NCBI GenBank assembly: GCA_947581855.1
Contig: CANPVZ010000017.1
Location: 32,858-96,857 of the forward strand
Source: an uncultured Phocaeicola sp.
GTDB lineage: Bacteria > Bacteroidota > Bacteroidia > Bacteroidales > Bacteroidaceae
Length of the DNA stretch: 64,000 bases
Direction: 5' to 3'
A model generated the notes under the pieces. It saw only the letters and a list, made by a program, of their open reading frames with translations, did not search any database and was not told the origin of the DNA. Each line of letters begins with the position of its first letter. Within the stretch, counting starts at the first letter, position 1. A program made the position numbers and the translations under genes. Shown here piece by piece: positions 18,422 through 27,411 of the stretch.

Positions 18422-19630
18422 TTACTTTTTAATATTAAACCGGTAGACTACGGAGATGCCGACACGGGTGATACCCCAATAGTTCTTTGTGCGGGTGTCT
18501 ATCCGTGCGCCATTGTCTATATTATAATAGGTGTTGTACTTCATGTTGGCGTAGCCTGCGCCGAGGGTAAACTCGCCTGCCCAGTGTTCATTGAAGGGCA
18601 ACAGGTAGCCGTAGCTGATGCCTGCACCGAGGAGCGGACGGTCGGTGTCCTGATAGCGATTATTATTCCACTTGACGTTGAACCAGCCCATGTGGGCATG
18701 GAGGCCGAAGAAATGTCCCTCGCCGGGCTTTGCGAGCCAGTAACGGGCCTCGGGCTGGATGGTGAATGTCTTTATGGCATGGCGGTCGCTGACGTACCAC
18801 GGACACCACAGTATGGGCAGTTCAACGGAAACATGTTCCGCAACTTGCGCGTCCGCCGCGATGTTTAGTATAGTGCCTGCCCATGCGATGAGGTTGGTTT
18901 TCACGGCTAAATAGCGTTTCGGCATGGAGAGTGTTTCAACGGAGGAAGAAGCGGATGAAACAGAGGATTGTCCGCTAAGGGCGGGATTTTGCCCAGCCGT
19001 ATCTTTAGCGTCGGATTTGTTCACGTCAGCAGACTCTCCCATGCCGGATTGGATTTGTTTTGTTATCACTACAGATTGCTGCGGCTGGGCGGAAGAGTGG
19101 TACTCCTTCAAGGAGTCAGGCGATGCGGCTGCAACCTGTTTGGTGGGGAGGGGAATAATACCCCTCATTTCTACGCGGCGTGCACGGTCGGACGGCAGCG
19201 AAGCGTCTTCGCCATATCCTTTGGTGCGAATACGTTCGGCAGCGATGCCTTTACGTACAAGGTAGCGGCCGACGGTGGCAGCTCGTTTTTCGGAAAGTCG
19301 CTGATTGAACGTCGCCGTACCGGTGGTATCGGCTCGTCCGATAAGCCATATTTCGGTTTCAGGGTACTGTTGTGCGGCGCGCAGGAACCGTCCGACTGTA
19401 ATGTATTCCGACGGTTCGATCCAATCGCCGTTATTGGACGAGAAATAAAGTGTACCGGAAAAAACGGTTTGTACGCTGTCCGTCTGTTCCGACGGTGGTA
19501 CGACATAAGTTTTGGCTGCGAAGCCGGTTGCACTGCCTAAAAGCAGCAAAACGAGAAGTAAATTATGCCGATGCAACCTATGTCGCAAACGGGATGTCAA
19601 AAATTGCGAGGGGAGGGGAATTTTCACCAT
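18422..19630 (-). CDS. DUF3575 outer-membrane protein with OmpA-like domain
   Basis: 402-residue protein that heads the fimbrial operon. After a signal/anchor segment (LLLVLLLLGSATGFAA) it carries an OmpA-like domain (about 60-165; TEIWLIGRADTTGTATFNQR, LSEKRAATVGRYLV, GYGEDASLPSDRARRVE). A Ser/Gln-rich linker follows, then a C-terminal DUF3575 beta-barrel-like domain (about 210-402; YLAVKTNLIAWAGTILNIA, ending VYRFNIKK). Such proteins often precede fimbrillin genes in Bacteroides and may anchor or help assemble fimbriae; that role is inference. The ATG at 19630 is used because the extension to 19660 starts with TTG. Confidence 0.82.
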   Translation of the reverse strand: MVKIPLPSQFLTSRLRHRLHRHNLLLVLLLLGSATGFAAKTYVVPPSEQTDSVQTVFSGTLYFSSNNGDWIEPSEYITVGRFLRAAQQYPETEIWLIGRADTTGTATFNQRLSEKRAATVGRYLVRKGIAAERIRTKGYGEDASLPSDRARRVEMRGIIPLPTKQVAAASPDSLKEYHSSAQPQQSVVITKQIQSGMGESADVNKSDAKDTAGQNPALSGQSSVSSASSSVETLSMPKRYLAVKTNLIAWAGTILNIAADAQVAEHVSVELPILWCPWYVSDRHAIKTFTIQPEARYWLAKPGEGHFFGLHAHMGWFNVKWNNNRYQDTDRPLLGAGISYGYLLPFNEHWAGEFTLGAGYANMKYNTYYNIDNGARIDTRTKNYWGITRVGISVVYRFNIKK

Positions 19631-19746
19631 ATATTTAAGGTTTATATGAATCGAACACAAAAAAGGCGGAAATAAAATAAGTACTTTATCTCTGCCTGTA
19701 AAATTAATTGTTTGGAAAATAGAGGAGGTTTCAAACTGAAATTAGT

Positions 19747-19816
19747 TTGGTATCATTACGACAAATCGTTTATTTTTTTGGTTTCGTTACAACAAATAGG
19801 TTTCACAACGACAAAA
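19747..19816 (-). promoter_or_regulatory. Three 20-bp direct repeats, candidate operator of the fimbrial operon
   Basis: Plus-strand copies are TTGGTATCATTACGACAAAT (19747-19766), TTGGTTTCGTTACAACAAAT (19778-19797) and TAGGTTTCACAACGACAAAA (19797-19816). The first two match at 17 of 20 positions and the third matches the second at 14. Start-to-start distances are 31 and 19 bp, close to three and two helical turns. They lie 117-186 bp upstream of the first fimbrial gene and directly beside the end of the AraC-type regulator gene, as expected for tandem AraC-family sites. Confidence 0.6.
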
Positions 19817-19825
19817 TGCCGGTGT

Positions 19826-20917
19826 TTACTTTGCTTCCGGAAGACTGCGGAGGTACTCGGAAGGTGTGCTTCCGGTATACTCTCGAAAATAACGTAAGGC
19901 GGTAATTTTGGAACGGAAACCTACTCGGAAGAAGGTATCCTGAATGCTAATACGCGAATCGGTTCGTGCGATTTTCAGAAATTCGTCGATCCGGCGACGA
20001 TTGATGAAATGACGGTAATCTTCGTATCCGTGTTGGCGGATGGTCTGTGCGAGGGTGGTGCGGTTACTTTTCAGATGTGCGGCGAGAGCCTCCAGCGTAA
20101 GGTCGGGATTGCGCCACAACTCCTTTTCGTCCATTACGCGCATCAAAGCCTCCCAAAGCGGATTTTGCTCCGAAACGTACGATTCCTCGGCGGGCAGTAC
20201 TGAGCAAGCGGGCGCTACCTGCGCTATATCCTGTACATCGAGCGGGACACGCAAGCGCAAGAAAACTTCCTGATAGGTTACCACCAGGCAGAACCCCATG
20301 CAGTAGGCGATATGTAAGGCATTTACGAAGGCATTTCCCGTCAGCATAGAAAGCAGATAAAGCACTGCAATACCCTGTGTACCTACGGTGTAAAGTCTGA
20401 TCCAGCGATTGTCGGCGCTGCTTCCTGTCCAATTACGGGGAATGGAATAAAGTACGAAACACATCGGGATGAACATGGACAGGAAGACCAACCTGATCCA
20501 TACATTGAAGTCACCTGCATGCGCAACCATTTCTGAAAAAGAAGCCAGAGGCCGGAAAGGAATCAGTATCCAAAGGAGGCTGAATACGATCCACGGAAGC
20601 GAAATCACGACAATTCGGCGGATATTGAGCCATCCCGGATGGATGACCTCGATGGGATAGAGGAAAAAAACAATCAGTGTGAGCAATCCACTGTCGAGGT
20701 CGGAGGGGAGCAGAACCTCGTCGGAAACGGGCCAACCTATGCTTACCGTCATTACCCGAATGGCTACCACCGTACCGCAGAATGCGAAGCACCATGCCAG
20801 CAATAGGCGCGAACGGTCGCCGAAATCTCTCCGCATATAAAGCAGCAGGGCGCACAACAACGTCCCGAAAGCCGTTAGACAGAGTACCAAATCGAGTATA
20901 TCCTTTGCAATTCCCAT
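19826..20917 (-). CDS. Membrane-anchored AraC family transcriptional regulator
   Basis: 363-residue protein. The N-terminal two thirds hold six or seven hydrophobic segments (for example ILDLVLCLTAFGTLLCALLL and LLTLIVFFLYPI). The C-terminus (about 260-360) is an AraC-type double helix-turn-helix: LTLEALAAHLKSNRTTLAQT, then ISIQDTFFRVGFRSKITALR and FREYTGSTPSEYLR. It lies directly upstream of the fimbrial operon in the same orientation and next to three direct repeats, so it probably controls fimbriation. The ATG at 20917 keeps the first membrane segment. A TACTTTTG box only 6 bp upstream would imply an almost leaderless transcript, so the start is not certain. Confidence 0.83.
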   Translation of the reverse strand: MGIAKDILDLVLCLTAFGTLLCALLLYMRRDFGDRSRLLLAWCFAFCGTVVAIRVMTVSIGWPVSDEVLLPSDLDSGLLTLIVFFLYPIEVIHPGWLNIRRIVVISLPWIVFSLLWILIPFRPLASFSEMVAHAGDFNVWIRLVFLSMFIPMCFVLYSIPRNWTGSSADNRWIRLYTVGTQGIAVLYLLSMLTGNAFVNALHIAYCMGFCLVVTYQEVFLRLRVPLDVQDIAQVAPACSVLPAEESYVSEQNPLWEALMRVMDEKELWRNPDLTLEALAAHLKSNRTTLAQTIRQHGYEDYRHFINRRRIDEFLKIARTDSRISIQDTFFRVGFRSKITALRYFREYTGSTPSEYLRSLPEAK

Positions 20918-20980
20918 GTTTGCAAAAGTAAGATTCTTATTGCAAAAATCCCTAAAAACTATGAATTTTAACAACTCTGC

Positions 20981-21160
20981 CTATTTCACCGATGGCGAGA
21001 AAACAGGTGAACTCGTATCTTTTGGGTGCCCCCGGCCACCAAGCGGATACCATGCTTCGACCGTAATACCCTTTTCGTGCATATATTTCACTACTTCCTT
21101 TTCTTGGTAATAAGGATGTATCTCGTTTTGTACGAGTGTCGGGGTATATAGCCAATGCTT
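20981..21160 (-). pseudogene. Remnant of an aldo/keto reductase
   Basis: From about 21160 to a stop at 20983-20981 the minus strand reads VQNEIHPYYQEKEVVKYMHE, KGITVEAWYPLGGRGHPK. This matches the C-terminal half of the aldo/keto reductase barrel (the Q-x-E-x-HP and E-A-(W/Y)-x-PL(G/A) motifs). No start or N-terminal half is present and the family's last 80 or so residues are missing. It fills the gap between the AraC-type regulator and the beta-barrel gene. Confidence 0.7.
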
Positions 21161-21241
21161 TCCGCAGGAACATAGTCCTATAAAAATGAATATAATTATT
21201 CCTATATTATTTTCATAGCAGCACTTTTATTTGGTATGCAA

Positions 21242-23548
21242 TTATTGTACTTTCATAATCGCACTGTTTATGCTTCTGTCCATTTTGCTCTTCTCTATTT
21301 TCTGTTTTTTTCCTTGATTCAGTCTATAGATGACTTTTAAATAAACATTCTTTTGATTAGTCTTATCAAACTGTTTTTCCATATATGAATAAGCCTTACT
21401 ACTATAATTCGTTTCTAAATAATTATTGCCTGAGAAAAGGTTTGCTACTCCAATCTCGACAAGCCAATTGGGAACGCTCCAACGAACATTGCCTTCATAA
21501 TTAGTGAAATCTTCTTCGAAAACGGCCGAGTTTGTCAATCGCTTCTCTTTAGCTTTAACTGCTATGTTGAACATAAAATTCTTCCATGAATAATTCAAGT
21601 CCAACATTGCCCTATATGTGGTATGTTTTTTTTCCAATTCACCCTTGAACTGATAATGGAGTATTGCCAGTTCAGTTTTGACATCGAAATTCTTCAGTAC
21701 ATTGTAGGTTCCGGATAAAACTCCAAAGCACTGATAGAGGTCGGTGTTACTATTAAACGAATAAACCACCTTTTCCCCTTCCGTGTAATAATCCGGTATG
21801 GCCATATTAGTAAACACATTGCCTATCAACATGGCTTGGATGCTGACTTTCTTTGAAAATAAATTGTACATCAAGGAGGTGTTGTATAGTTTAGACATGT
21901 TCAGATTGGGATTTCCTCTTTTTACCAATAAGGAGTTTATGGCCTGATTCACAGTGTTCAGGGTATTTATGGTTGGAAAGCTATTCCCCATGTTGAAGCT
22001 CAGGGTAAAAGCCTGTTTTTGAAAGGGTGCATATCTCAGCATCACATTGGCACGGGGCATAATTTGATTGACTTGTTCCTCTCCCTTAAGTTCGTAGTTA
22101 AGCCAAGAGGCGCCTAATTGAGAATTAAGCATCCATTTCTTTCCGAAATTATGTAAATATCCTATACGGAGAATTGCTTCGTTGGTATGAAGATCCTGTT
22201 TATAATCAGACGTTCCGGTGTAGACAGAGTTGCTTAACCGATAGCTTTCCAGCAAAGAAGCGCTAAATGTATTGTTCTTAATTTTTTTGCTATAATTCAG
22301 ATTTAGTCTTGTATTGTAAAAGTCCTCATCCGCATGCGTTAAGTTTGCAAAATCATATTCATTGTAGTGATGAGAATACTTATTTTTATTGTATGAGCCT
22401 GCAAGGGTTACAGAGAGATTCTGTTTTTTTGGTAATTTAAAATCTCCCGACAGTTCAATTGTCGGTTTATAGCTCTTTTCGTCCGACAGTTCATTGCTTT
22501 CTCTGTTTTCGACATCCATGTTTATGTATTCAATTTTTTTTATTGTACCGTTATCCGGCGTAATATTGCGTAAAAAAGAGACCTTGGCCGACAATGTGCT
22601 TTTGGGAGTTGTAGATTTAAGATTTGCCTGCACATACTGGCTGTTATTTTTATAGATGCTCTTTGCAACATCGCTGTTTCTTGTCACAATTCCCCTTTCA
22701 AGATTGTAGTTCTCGGAAATCATGCTACCGGCGTTGTCATAATCTGCTATGTCACATCCTCCAAAAAGATGGAATGTCAGTTGTTTTTGGGAGAATTGTG
22801 CAGTACCATTATAGCTGCCTTGCCGATATCCGAAATTTTGTTTGGCATCGATGGCAAAATAACTGCCTTTTTCACTTTTCTTGGTAATAATATTGATAGC
22901 TGTGTTATCTTGAATATATTTGCCGGAAGGAACATCTATATATTCAATTCGGTCGATTGAGTTAATGGCCATATTTTGCACCTCCCGATAACTGGCTTTT
23001 TGGCCATCAATATACAGCGCCACCTCTTGTCCCAGCCGTGTTACCGTTCCTTTTATTCTGTCCACATTTACTCCGGGAATCATGATATTGTACAGCATAT
23101 CATACCCTGAACCGGCAAATTTCAACTGATTCTTTTGCGGGAAAATAAGCATTCCGTCTTTTTTCTTGATGATACGGTCGGCAACAATCTGTACGTCGTT
23201 CAGAACTTTACTATCTGGTTGCATTTTTATATCTCCTAGCAAAACATCCGATTGTGAGATGGTTACTTCTTTGCTATATTTCTGATATTCGATGTGGCTA
23301 ATAGACAGCAAATAGGTTCCGGAAGCAATGCCATCTATTTGAAAATGACCAGATTCGGCACTTATTGCGCCACTGATAAAGGTAGAGTCAGAGCGCAACA
23401 GCCTGATATTTCCTGATTCAATACCTAAGTTTTCCGGGTTCGTTAACCTACCTGATATTTTATACTGAGCAAACGAATATGTTGAGGTAAAAACTCCAAT
23501 AATTGTAATCAACCAACACAGTTTCTTGTAATTCGAAATAGTCTTCAT
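21242..23548 (-). CDS. Outer-membrane beta-barrel protein with TonB-receptor-like plug
   Basis: About 768 residues, with a signal peptide (KLCWLITIIGVFTSTYSFAQ). Residues about 25-110 form a carboxypeptidase-regulatory-like beta-sandwich (YKISGRLTNPENLGIESGNI). Next is a plug-like region with VALYIDGQKASYREVQNM and IEYIDVPSGKYIQDNTAINI. The rest is a C-terminal barrel of the outer-membrane beta-barrel type common in Bacteroidetes. It lacks a SusD partner, so it is not a PUL transporter. It is divergent from a LuxR-type regulator and could import or secrete an unknown ligand. A methionine at 23563 is an alternative start. An exact TAACTTTG box lies at 23628-23621. Confidence 0.8.
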   Translation of the reverse strand: MKTISNYKKLCWLITIIGVFTSTYSFAQYKISGRLTNPENLGIESGNIRLLRSDSTFISGAISAESGHFQIDGIASGTYLLSISHIEYQKYSKEVTISQSDVLLGDIKMQPDSKVLNDVQIVADRIIKKKDGMLIFPQKNQLKFAGSGYDMLYNIMIPGVNVDRIKGTVTRLGQEVALYIDGQKASYREVQNMAINSIDRIEYIDVPSGKYIQDNTAINIITKKSEKGSYFAIDAKQNFGYRQGSYNGTAQFSQKQLTFHLFGGCDIADYDNAGSMISENYNLERGIVTRNSDVAKSIYKNNSQYVQANLKSTTPKSTLSAKVSFLRNITPDNGTIKKIEYINMDVENRESNELSDEKSYKPTIELSGDFKLPKKQNLSVTLAGSYNKNKYSHHYNEYDFANLTHADEDFYNTRLNLNYSKKIKNNTFSASLLESYRLSNSVYTGTSDYKQDLHTNEAILRIGYLHNFGKKWMLNSQLGASWLNYELKGEEQVNQIMPRANVMLRYAPFQKQAFTLSFNMGNSFPTINTLNTVNQAINSLLVKRGNPNLNMSKLYNTSLMYNLFSKKVSIQAMLIGNVFTNMAIPDYYTEGEKVVYSFNSNTDLYQCFGVLSGTYNVLKNFDVKTELAILHYQFKGELEKKHTTYRAMLDLNYSWKNFMFNIAVKAKEKRLTNSAVFEEDFTNYEGNVRWSVPNWLVEIGVANLFSGNNYLETNYSSKAYSYMEKQFDKTNQKNVYLKVIYRLNQGKKQKIEKSKMDRSINSAIMKVQ

Positions 23549-23620
23549 ATTCTCAACTCTCATATTTTATAATTCACATTTGTAAATATTAACTTTCCCA
23601 TATTCTTAAGTTTTCCGGCG

Positions 23621-23698
23621 CAAAGTTAGTTCATACAAACGAGACATTATGACATAAAAGTGTATTTCGCCTCAAAAGCCTTCAATATTTACACTTTT
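23621..23698. promoter_or_regulatory. Divergent promoter region with inverted repeat
   Basis: TAACTTTG on the minus strand (23628-23621) is an exact -7 box for the beta-barrel gene. To its right, AAAAGTGTA (23656-23664) and TACACTTTT (23690-23698) form a perfect 9-bp inverted repeat with a 25-bp spacer, between the two divergent genes. It is a candidate operator for the LuxR-type regulator. No exact -7 box for the regulator gene was found. Confidence 0.45.
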
Positions 23699-23777
23699 GT
23701 GTGTTAAAACATTGTCATTCTACAAAAAATGCCTATATTCATAGCCTATAATGTATAAATAAAAAACATCCCATACT

Positions 23778-24530
23778 ATGGCAACAAATGTAGGAGACTT
23801 TTTCCTTGTGTCTAATTCTGTATACAATATTACGGAGGAAGATTATCAAAAGATTAATCTACTCGTAAATGCGGCAAAGGCATTTGCCAGATGTACGCAT
23901 CAGTGCGTATATGTGATTGACTATTTTAAACAGAATTTCCTGTATGTTTCAGAAAATCTAGCCTATTGGTGTGGTCAAACTTCTGATAAGATTAAAGACT
24001 TTGGTTATCAGTTTTACCTTGATTATGTTCCTGAAAAGGAACAACAAATGCTATTAGAGATTAATAAAACAGGATTTGACTTGTTTAATGATATCCCACA
24101 CGCTGAGCGCCTTGAATATACCATATCTTATGACTTTCACATCATCCATGGGAAGAAGTTAAAATTAATCAATCACCATCTCACTCCAATGGTTCTGACT
24201 AACGATGGACGAATTTGGTTGGCTTTATGCACTATATCGATGTCAGCAAGAAACGCCCCTGGATATATTATAATGAAGAAATCGAATTCCAAATCCTATT
24301 ATGAATATTCTTTAGATAAGCACAAATGGATAAAAAAAGAAGGTATAACTTTGAGCGAGATGGAGCGCGACGTGCTTACTCTCTCTGCACAAGGTTATAC
24401 CATGAACGATATTGCTGGTAAACTCTATAAATCAGTTGACACCATTAAAGCTTGTAAGAGGGCAATGTTTTCCAAATTGGAGGTTAAAAACATAGCAGAA
24501 GCTATTTCTTATGCAACCAATTATTTATAA
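23778..24530 (+). CDS. LuxR-type transcriptional regulator with PAS-like sensor half
   Basis: 250 residues. The N-terminal part (about 25-160) looks PAS-like: CVYVIDYFKQNFLYVSENLA and YQFYLDYVPEKEQQMLLEIN. The C-terminal 65 residues are a LuxR-type helix-turn-helix (LSEMERDVLTLSAQGYTMND, IAGKLYKSVDTIKACKRAM, FSKLEVKNIAEAIS). There is no phospho-receiver domain, so the signal is probably a ligand or a partner protein. It is divergent from the beta-barrel gene, its most likely target. Confidence 0.8.
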   Translation: MATNVGDFFLVSNSVYNITEEDYQKINLLVNAAKAFARCTHQCVYVIDYFKQNFLYVSENLAYWCGQTSDKIKDFGYQFYLDYVPEKEQQMLLEINKTGFDLFNDIPHAERLEYTISYDFHIIHGKKLKLINHHLTPMVLTNDGRIWLALCTISMSARNAPGYIIMKKSNSKSYYEYSLDKHKWIKKEGITLSEMERDVLTLSAQGYTMNDIAGKLYKSVDTIKACKRAMFSKLEVKNIAEAISYATNYL

Positions 24531-24595
24531 GATGAAGCTATTTGATATCTACAACCTTCTTATGCTCCTCTGCACATATTCTTATTTTTTATCCT

Positions 24596-24603
24596 TATCT
24601 TTG
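24596..24603 (+). promoter_or_regulatory. -7 box of the DUF6078 gene
   Basis: TATCTTTG is an exact TAnnTTTG box 27 nt upstream of the ATG at 24631. It supports that start over the in-frame ATG at 24511, which lies inside the previous gene and upstream of this box. No clear -33 TTG is seen. Confidence 0.5.
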
Positions 24604-24630
24604 CTTCCAAATTACATAAAAACACTTGTT

Positions 24631-25068
24631 ATGCAGGAAGATACTTTCGATTACGAGGCCGTTCCCTATCATTTTGTTCATTGTTTCAAAGAACAGTGTC
24701 CCCGGGCGGGGAGTTGCCTCCGTTATATAGCCGGGGAACATTGTACGACGAAAAATTATTTTATTCATGTAGTGAATCCGAAGCGTATTCCGGAAGATGC
24801 GGAGAAATGTCCGTATTTCCTTTCTACGGAGAAGATACGGGTAGCATGGGGAGTGAAAAAGCTGCTGATGAATGTTCCGCTGGAAAAGGCGAATGCTATG
24901 AAGAGGCAGTTACTCGCTCATTTCGGACGGAATGCTTACTATCGCTTTTACCGGAAAGAGGTGCATATATCGCCTGCCGACCAGGAGTTCGTCCGCAAAC
25001 TTTTCCGCCAGTATGGCATAGCGGAAGAGCCTGTGTTCGATGAATATACGGAAACGTATAATTGGTAA
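24631..25068 (+). CDS. DUF6078 family protein
   Basis: 145-residue cytoplasmic protein of unknown function. It has the pattern of the small Bacteroidales family DUF6078: FDYEAVPYHFVHCFKEQCP, then SCLRYIAGEHC with conserved cysteines, VNPKRIPEDAEKCPYF, and a C-terminal ADQEFVRKLFRQYGI ending in YNW. The Cys spacing in the first half suggests a possible metal site; this is inference. It is convergent with the VirE-type gene, with 16 bp between the stops. Confidence 0.7.
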   Translation: MQEDTFDYEAVPYHFVHCFKEQCPRAGSCLRYIAGEHCTTKNYFIHVVNPKRIPEDAEKCPYFLSTEKIRVAWGVKKLLMNVPLEKANAMKRQLLAHFGRNAYYRFYRKEVHISPADQEFVRKLFRQYGIAEEPVFDEYTETYNW

Positions 25069-25084
25069 GCGGGAGCTTTCTCGG

Positions 25085-27190
25085 TTATACCCTCACTACA
25101 TGGTAGGCTGTGCCCGCCCGTGTATGTTTGGAAGGCACTTTATGTTTTTGCAATATCTTTCCGAATACGATGAAACGATGGCCGGAGAGAGGCAGGGCGG
25201 TCTTTTTCTGTATCATCTGCATGATTTCGGCGGATAGCAGCCATTCGCCTTCTTCTTCTGCCGCTACCGGACGGAAATAACGGAAGAAAAGCTGTTCTTC
25301 CGCTGTAAGTAGCTCGAATTCACGGTTGTACTCCGTCATGATGCGTTCCTCATCGGCACTGAACCAGCACCGTTCACCCTGATGCAATTCATGGGTGGCT
25401 TGTGCGTAAAGTTGTTTGTAATCAATGGGTTTCTCCGTGTCGATTAGTCCTTTTACTTCGATGCAAATAAACCTCCGGCTGCCTGTGGGGTCGGTGAGGA
25501 GGCATTTTTGGTTGCTTGTAGCTATGAACGAGGCATAGCGGCGCATCTCTATCGTGGCTTTGGCATGGGGTTTGCGGATGCTGACTACCGGTTTTTGCAG
25601 GATATGTTTCAGAAATCCCTGTTGCGTGGCGCTTATCTGGTCGAACTCATCGATATTGATGAGTGCAAAGCGGTTGAGCGATAGTTCGGCGTCTTTCTTT
25701 TGGGCAAAGTTGATACTGTCCGTATAGTACGAACGCAACTCTTCCGGGAGGAGATTCCGGCAGAAGGTGGATTTATGGCAACCTTGCGGGCCGACTAACA
25801 GTGGTGATACACTGTTGGCATATTGCTTGTTAGCTCTCCGCCAGTGCGATACCATGCTCAGAAACCACCGGTGAAACAGTTTTTCCCAATGCGGATTGAG
25901 GCAAGGTACGCGACGTGCCAGTTCGCCGATGCGGTCTCTGCCGTCCCAGCGGGGGAGGGTGTACAGGAAATCTTCCAATGGGTCGAATTTCGGAACGCGG
26001 TCGGAGTATACATAACGGTTTACATCCTTGTCCCATAAGGGAATTCCCTCGGATTGCGCATCGAGCGCGATACTGTTCAGTACCCGTTTGTCCACCGGCT
26101 CGAAGCGGAAGTAAAACGAGTTGCGGCGGCGGTATTCCACCTCGCCTAACTGGGTGTTATGGCGGAATTCGTACCTGCGTTTCATAAATTCCTCCATCTG
26201 AAAGGTTAGTTTTTGTTCTTTGCTCAGGCAATTTTGTTTCCCAAAACCTTTCTGCTCGGTGTATACATTATTGATTATCTGTCTGATAAGTGCTTCTTGC
26301 CGATGGGTATAAAAGTGGAAAATGGTTTGATGCACCGCCTCTTCTTGCGGAATGCCCGATTGGAAACAACGTAACCCCAGTTGGGTAATTAATGGCTGTA
26401 GCTCTTGGGTAGGTATGGCTCCCAGAGCGGTAGCTTCCCCGATATCCTCGTAGGCTTTGCGCAAAGCTGCCTCGAACAGTTGCGAAGCCGTCCATTCCGT
26501 ATCCGTTCCGGGAACCGTGCGCATGAAAGGGGAGGTCTCCGCCCGTAGGGTTTCCCGATAGTCCGCTATGTCCGGCATACCCAATGGCTGGGAAAGATAA
26601 AACGGTACGGCTTCGGGTCGGTAAATCAATTCCGGATCGAAAGAGAGGCGTGACGATTGTTCCAATCGCGGTTCTTTGTGAAGAATGGCAAACGGCAGTT
26701 GCGGCTGATAACATTTTACCGCCATCCGGTAAGCGTACGCATGAAAAATCTCCGCATCCTCTCGGTTCTCAGGCAATGTATGGTCGGGACGAATGAAGGT
26801 CGTCCAGATTTTTACCGTTCGTCCGCTGGAACCGGTAAAGATACACCGCGTCTGAGGAACTTCCAGGGCCCGGCGTTTCACTAACTCCTTTTCTTCCCGG
26901 CCGGAAAGCGGACCTACCGTCAGCTCTACAATACCGTTGTAGCGTTTCATCCGCATCAGTCCGTTTGTTCTGGTAAACTCGGCGGCGGGCAGAATGCGGG
27001 GCAGCTTGTCTGCTTCCCGGCTTTTTTCATCGGGAAGTAAAAAACGCAATGTTTCCCTGAAACGGCTTACGGGATGCATATTTCCTTCCGTGCGTGTTTT
27101 CTCTATAAACTTTTCTATCGGGAGGGTGGTAAGTGCCGTTTCGCCGGTTTTTCCCTTTTTTACTCTGAGTTGTGTTACTTTTAATTCCAT
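25085..27190 (-). CDS. VirE/VapE-type ATPase with VirE N-terminal domain
   Basis: About 701 residues. The N-terminal 200 residues resemble the BT4734-type VirE N domain, related to primase-like folds. The C-terminal part is a VirE/VapE (PF05272-type) P-loop NTPase: Walker A LLVGPQGCHKSTFCRN near 465-480, Walker B FALINIDEFD, sensor-like FIATSNQKCLLTDPTGSRRF. A short C-terminal wing of about 110 residues follows. VapE proteins occur in phage satellites, plasmids and genomic islands, where they are linked to DNA replication; in Bacteroides they are common chromosomal accessory genes. The ATG at 27190 is preferred; 27220 is possible. A near-consensus -7 box (TATACTTTG) lies at about 27257-27249. 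Confidence 0.82.
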   Translation of the reverse strand: MELKVTQLRVKKGKTGETALTTLPIEKFIEKTRTEGNMHPVSRFRETLRFLLPDEKSREADKLPRILPAAEFTRTNGLMRMKRYNGIVELTVGPLSGREEKELVKRRALEVPQTRCIFTGSSGRTVKIWTTFIRPDHTLPENREDAEIFHAYAYRMAVKCYQPQLPFAILHKEPRLEQSSRLSFDPELIYRPEAVPFYLSQPLGMPDIADYRETLRAETSPFMRTVPGTDTEWTASQLFEAALRKAYEDIGEATALGAIPTQELQPLITQLGLRCFQSGIPQEEAVHQTIFHFYTHRQEALIRQIINNVYTEQKGFGKQNCLSKEQKLTFQMEEFMKRRYEFRHNTQLGEVEYRRRNSFYFRFEPVDKRVLNSIALDAQSEGIPLWDKDVNRYVYSDRVPKFDPLEDFLYTLPRWDGRDRIGELARRVPCLNPHWEKLFHRWFLSMVSHWRRANKQYANSVSPLLVGPQGCHKSTFCRNLLPEELRSYYTDSINFAQKKDAELSLNRFALINIDEFDQISATQQGFLKHILQKPVVSIRKPHAKATIEMRRYASFIATSNQKCLLTDPTGSRRFICIEVKGLIDTEKPIDYKQLYAQATHELHQGERCWFSADEERIMTEYNREFELLTAEEQLFFRYFRPVAAEEEGEWLLSAEIMQMIQKKTALPLSGHRFIVFGKILQKHKVPSKHTRAGTAYHVVRV

Positions 27191-27411
27191 GCGTATTCTT
27201 GTTTTTTTTGATTTCTTCATTTGAATGAAACCGTACAATAGTTGTGCCAAAGTATAATAAAAAAAGTTACGTACTTCTTCTTGTGTGGAACTGTGTATGT
27301 GTGGTGGGTGAAATAAAGCGTACATAGCTCTTAGTTATCCTTTTTATTGTTTGGAAATAGGATATTATATAATATATTGTATATTAGTTTATTATATGTA
27401 TTTTTGTATAA

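Noticed and set aside
20917..20930. TACTTTTG box as the promoter of the AraC-type regulator
   Set aside because: It lies only 6 bp before the ATG and has no TTG at 20 bp, so it would give a leaderless transcript; left unassigned.
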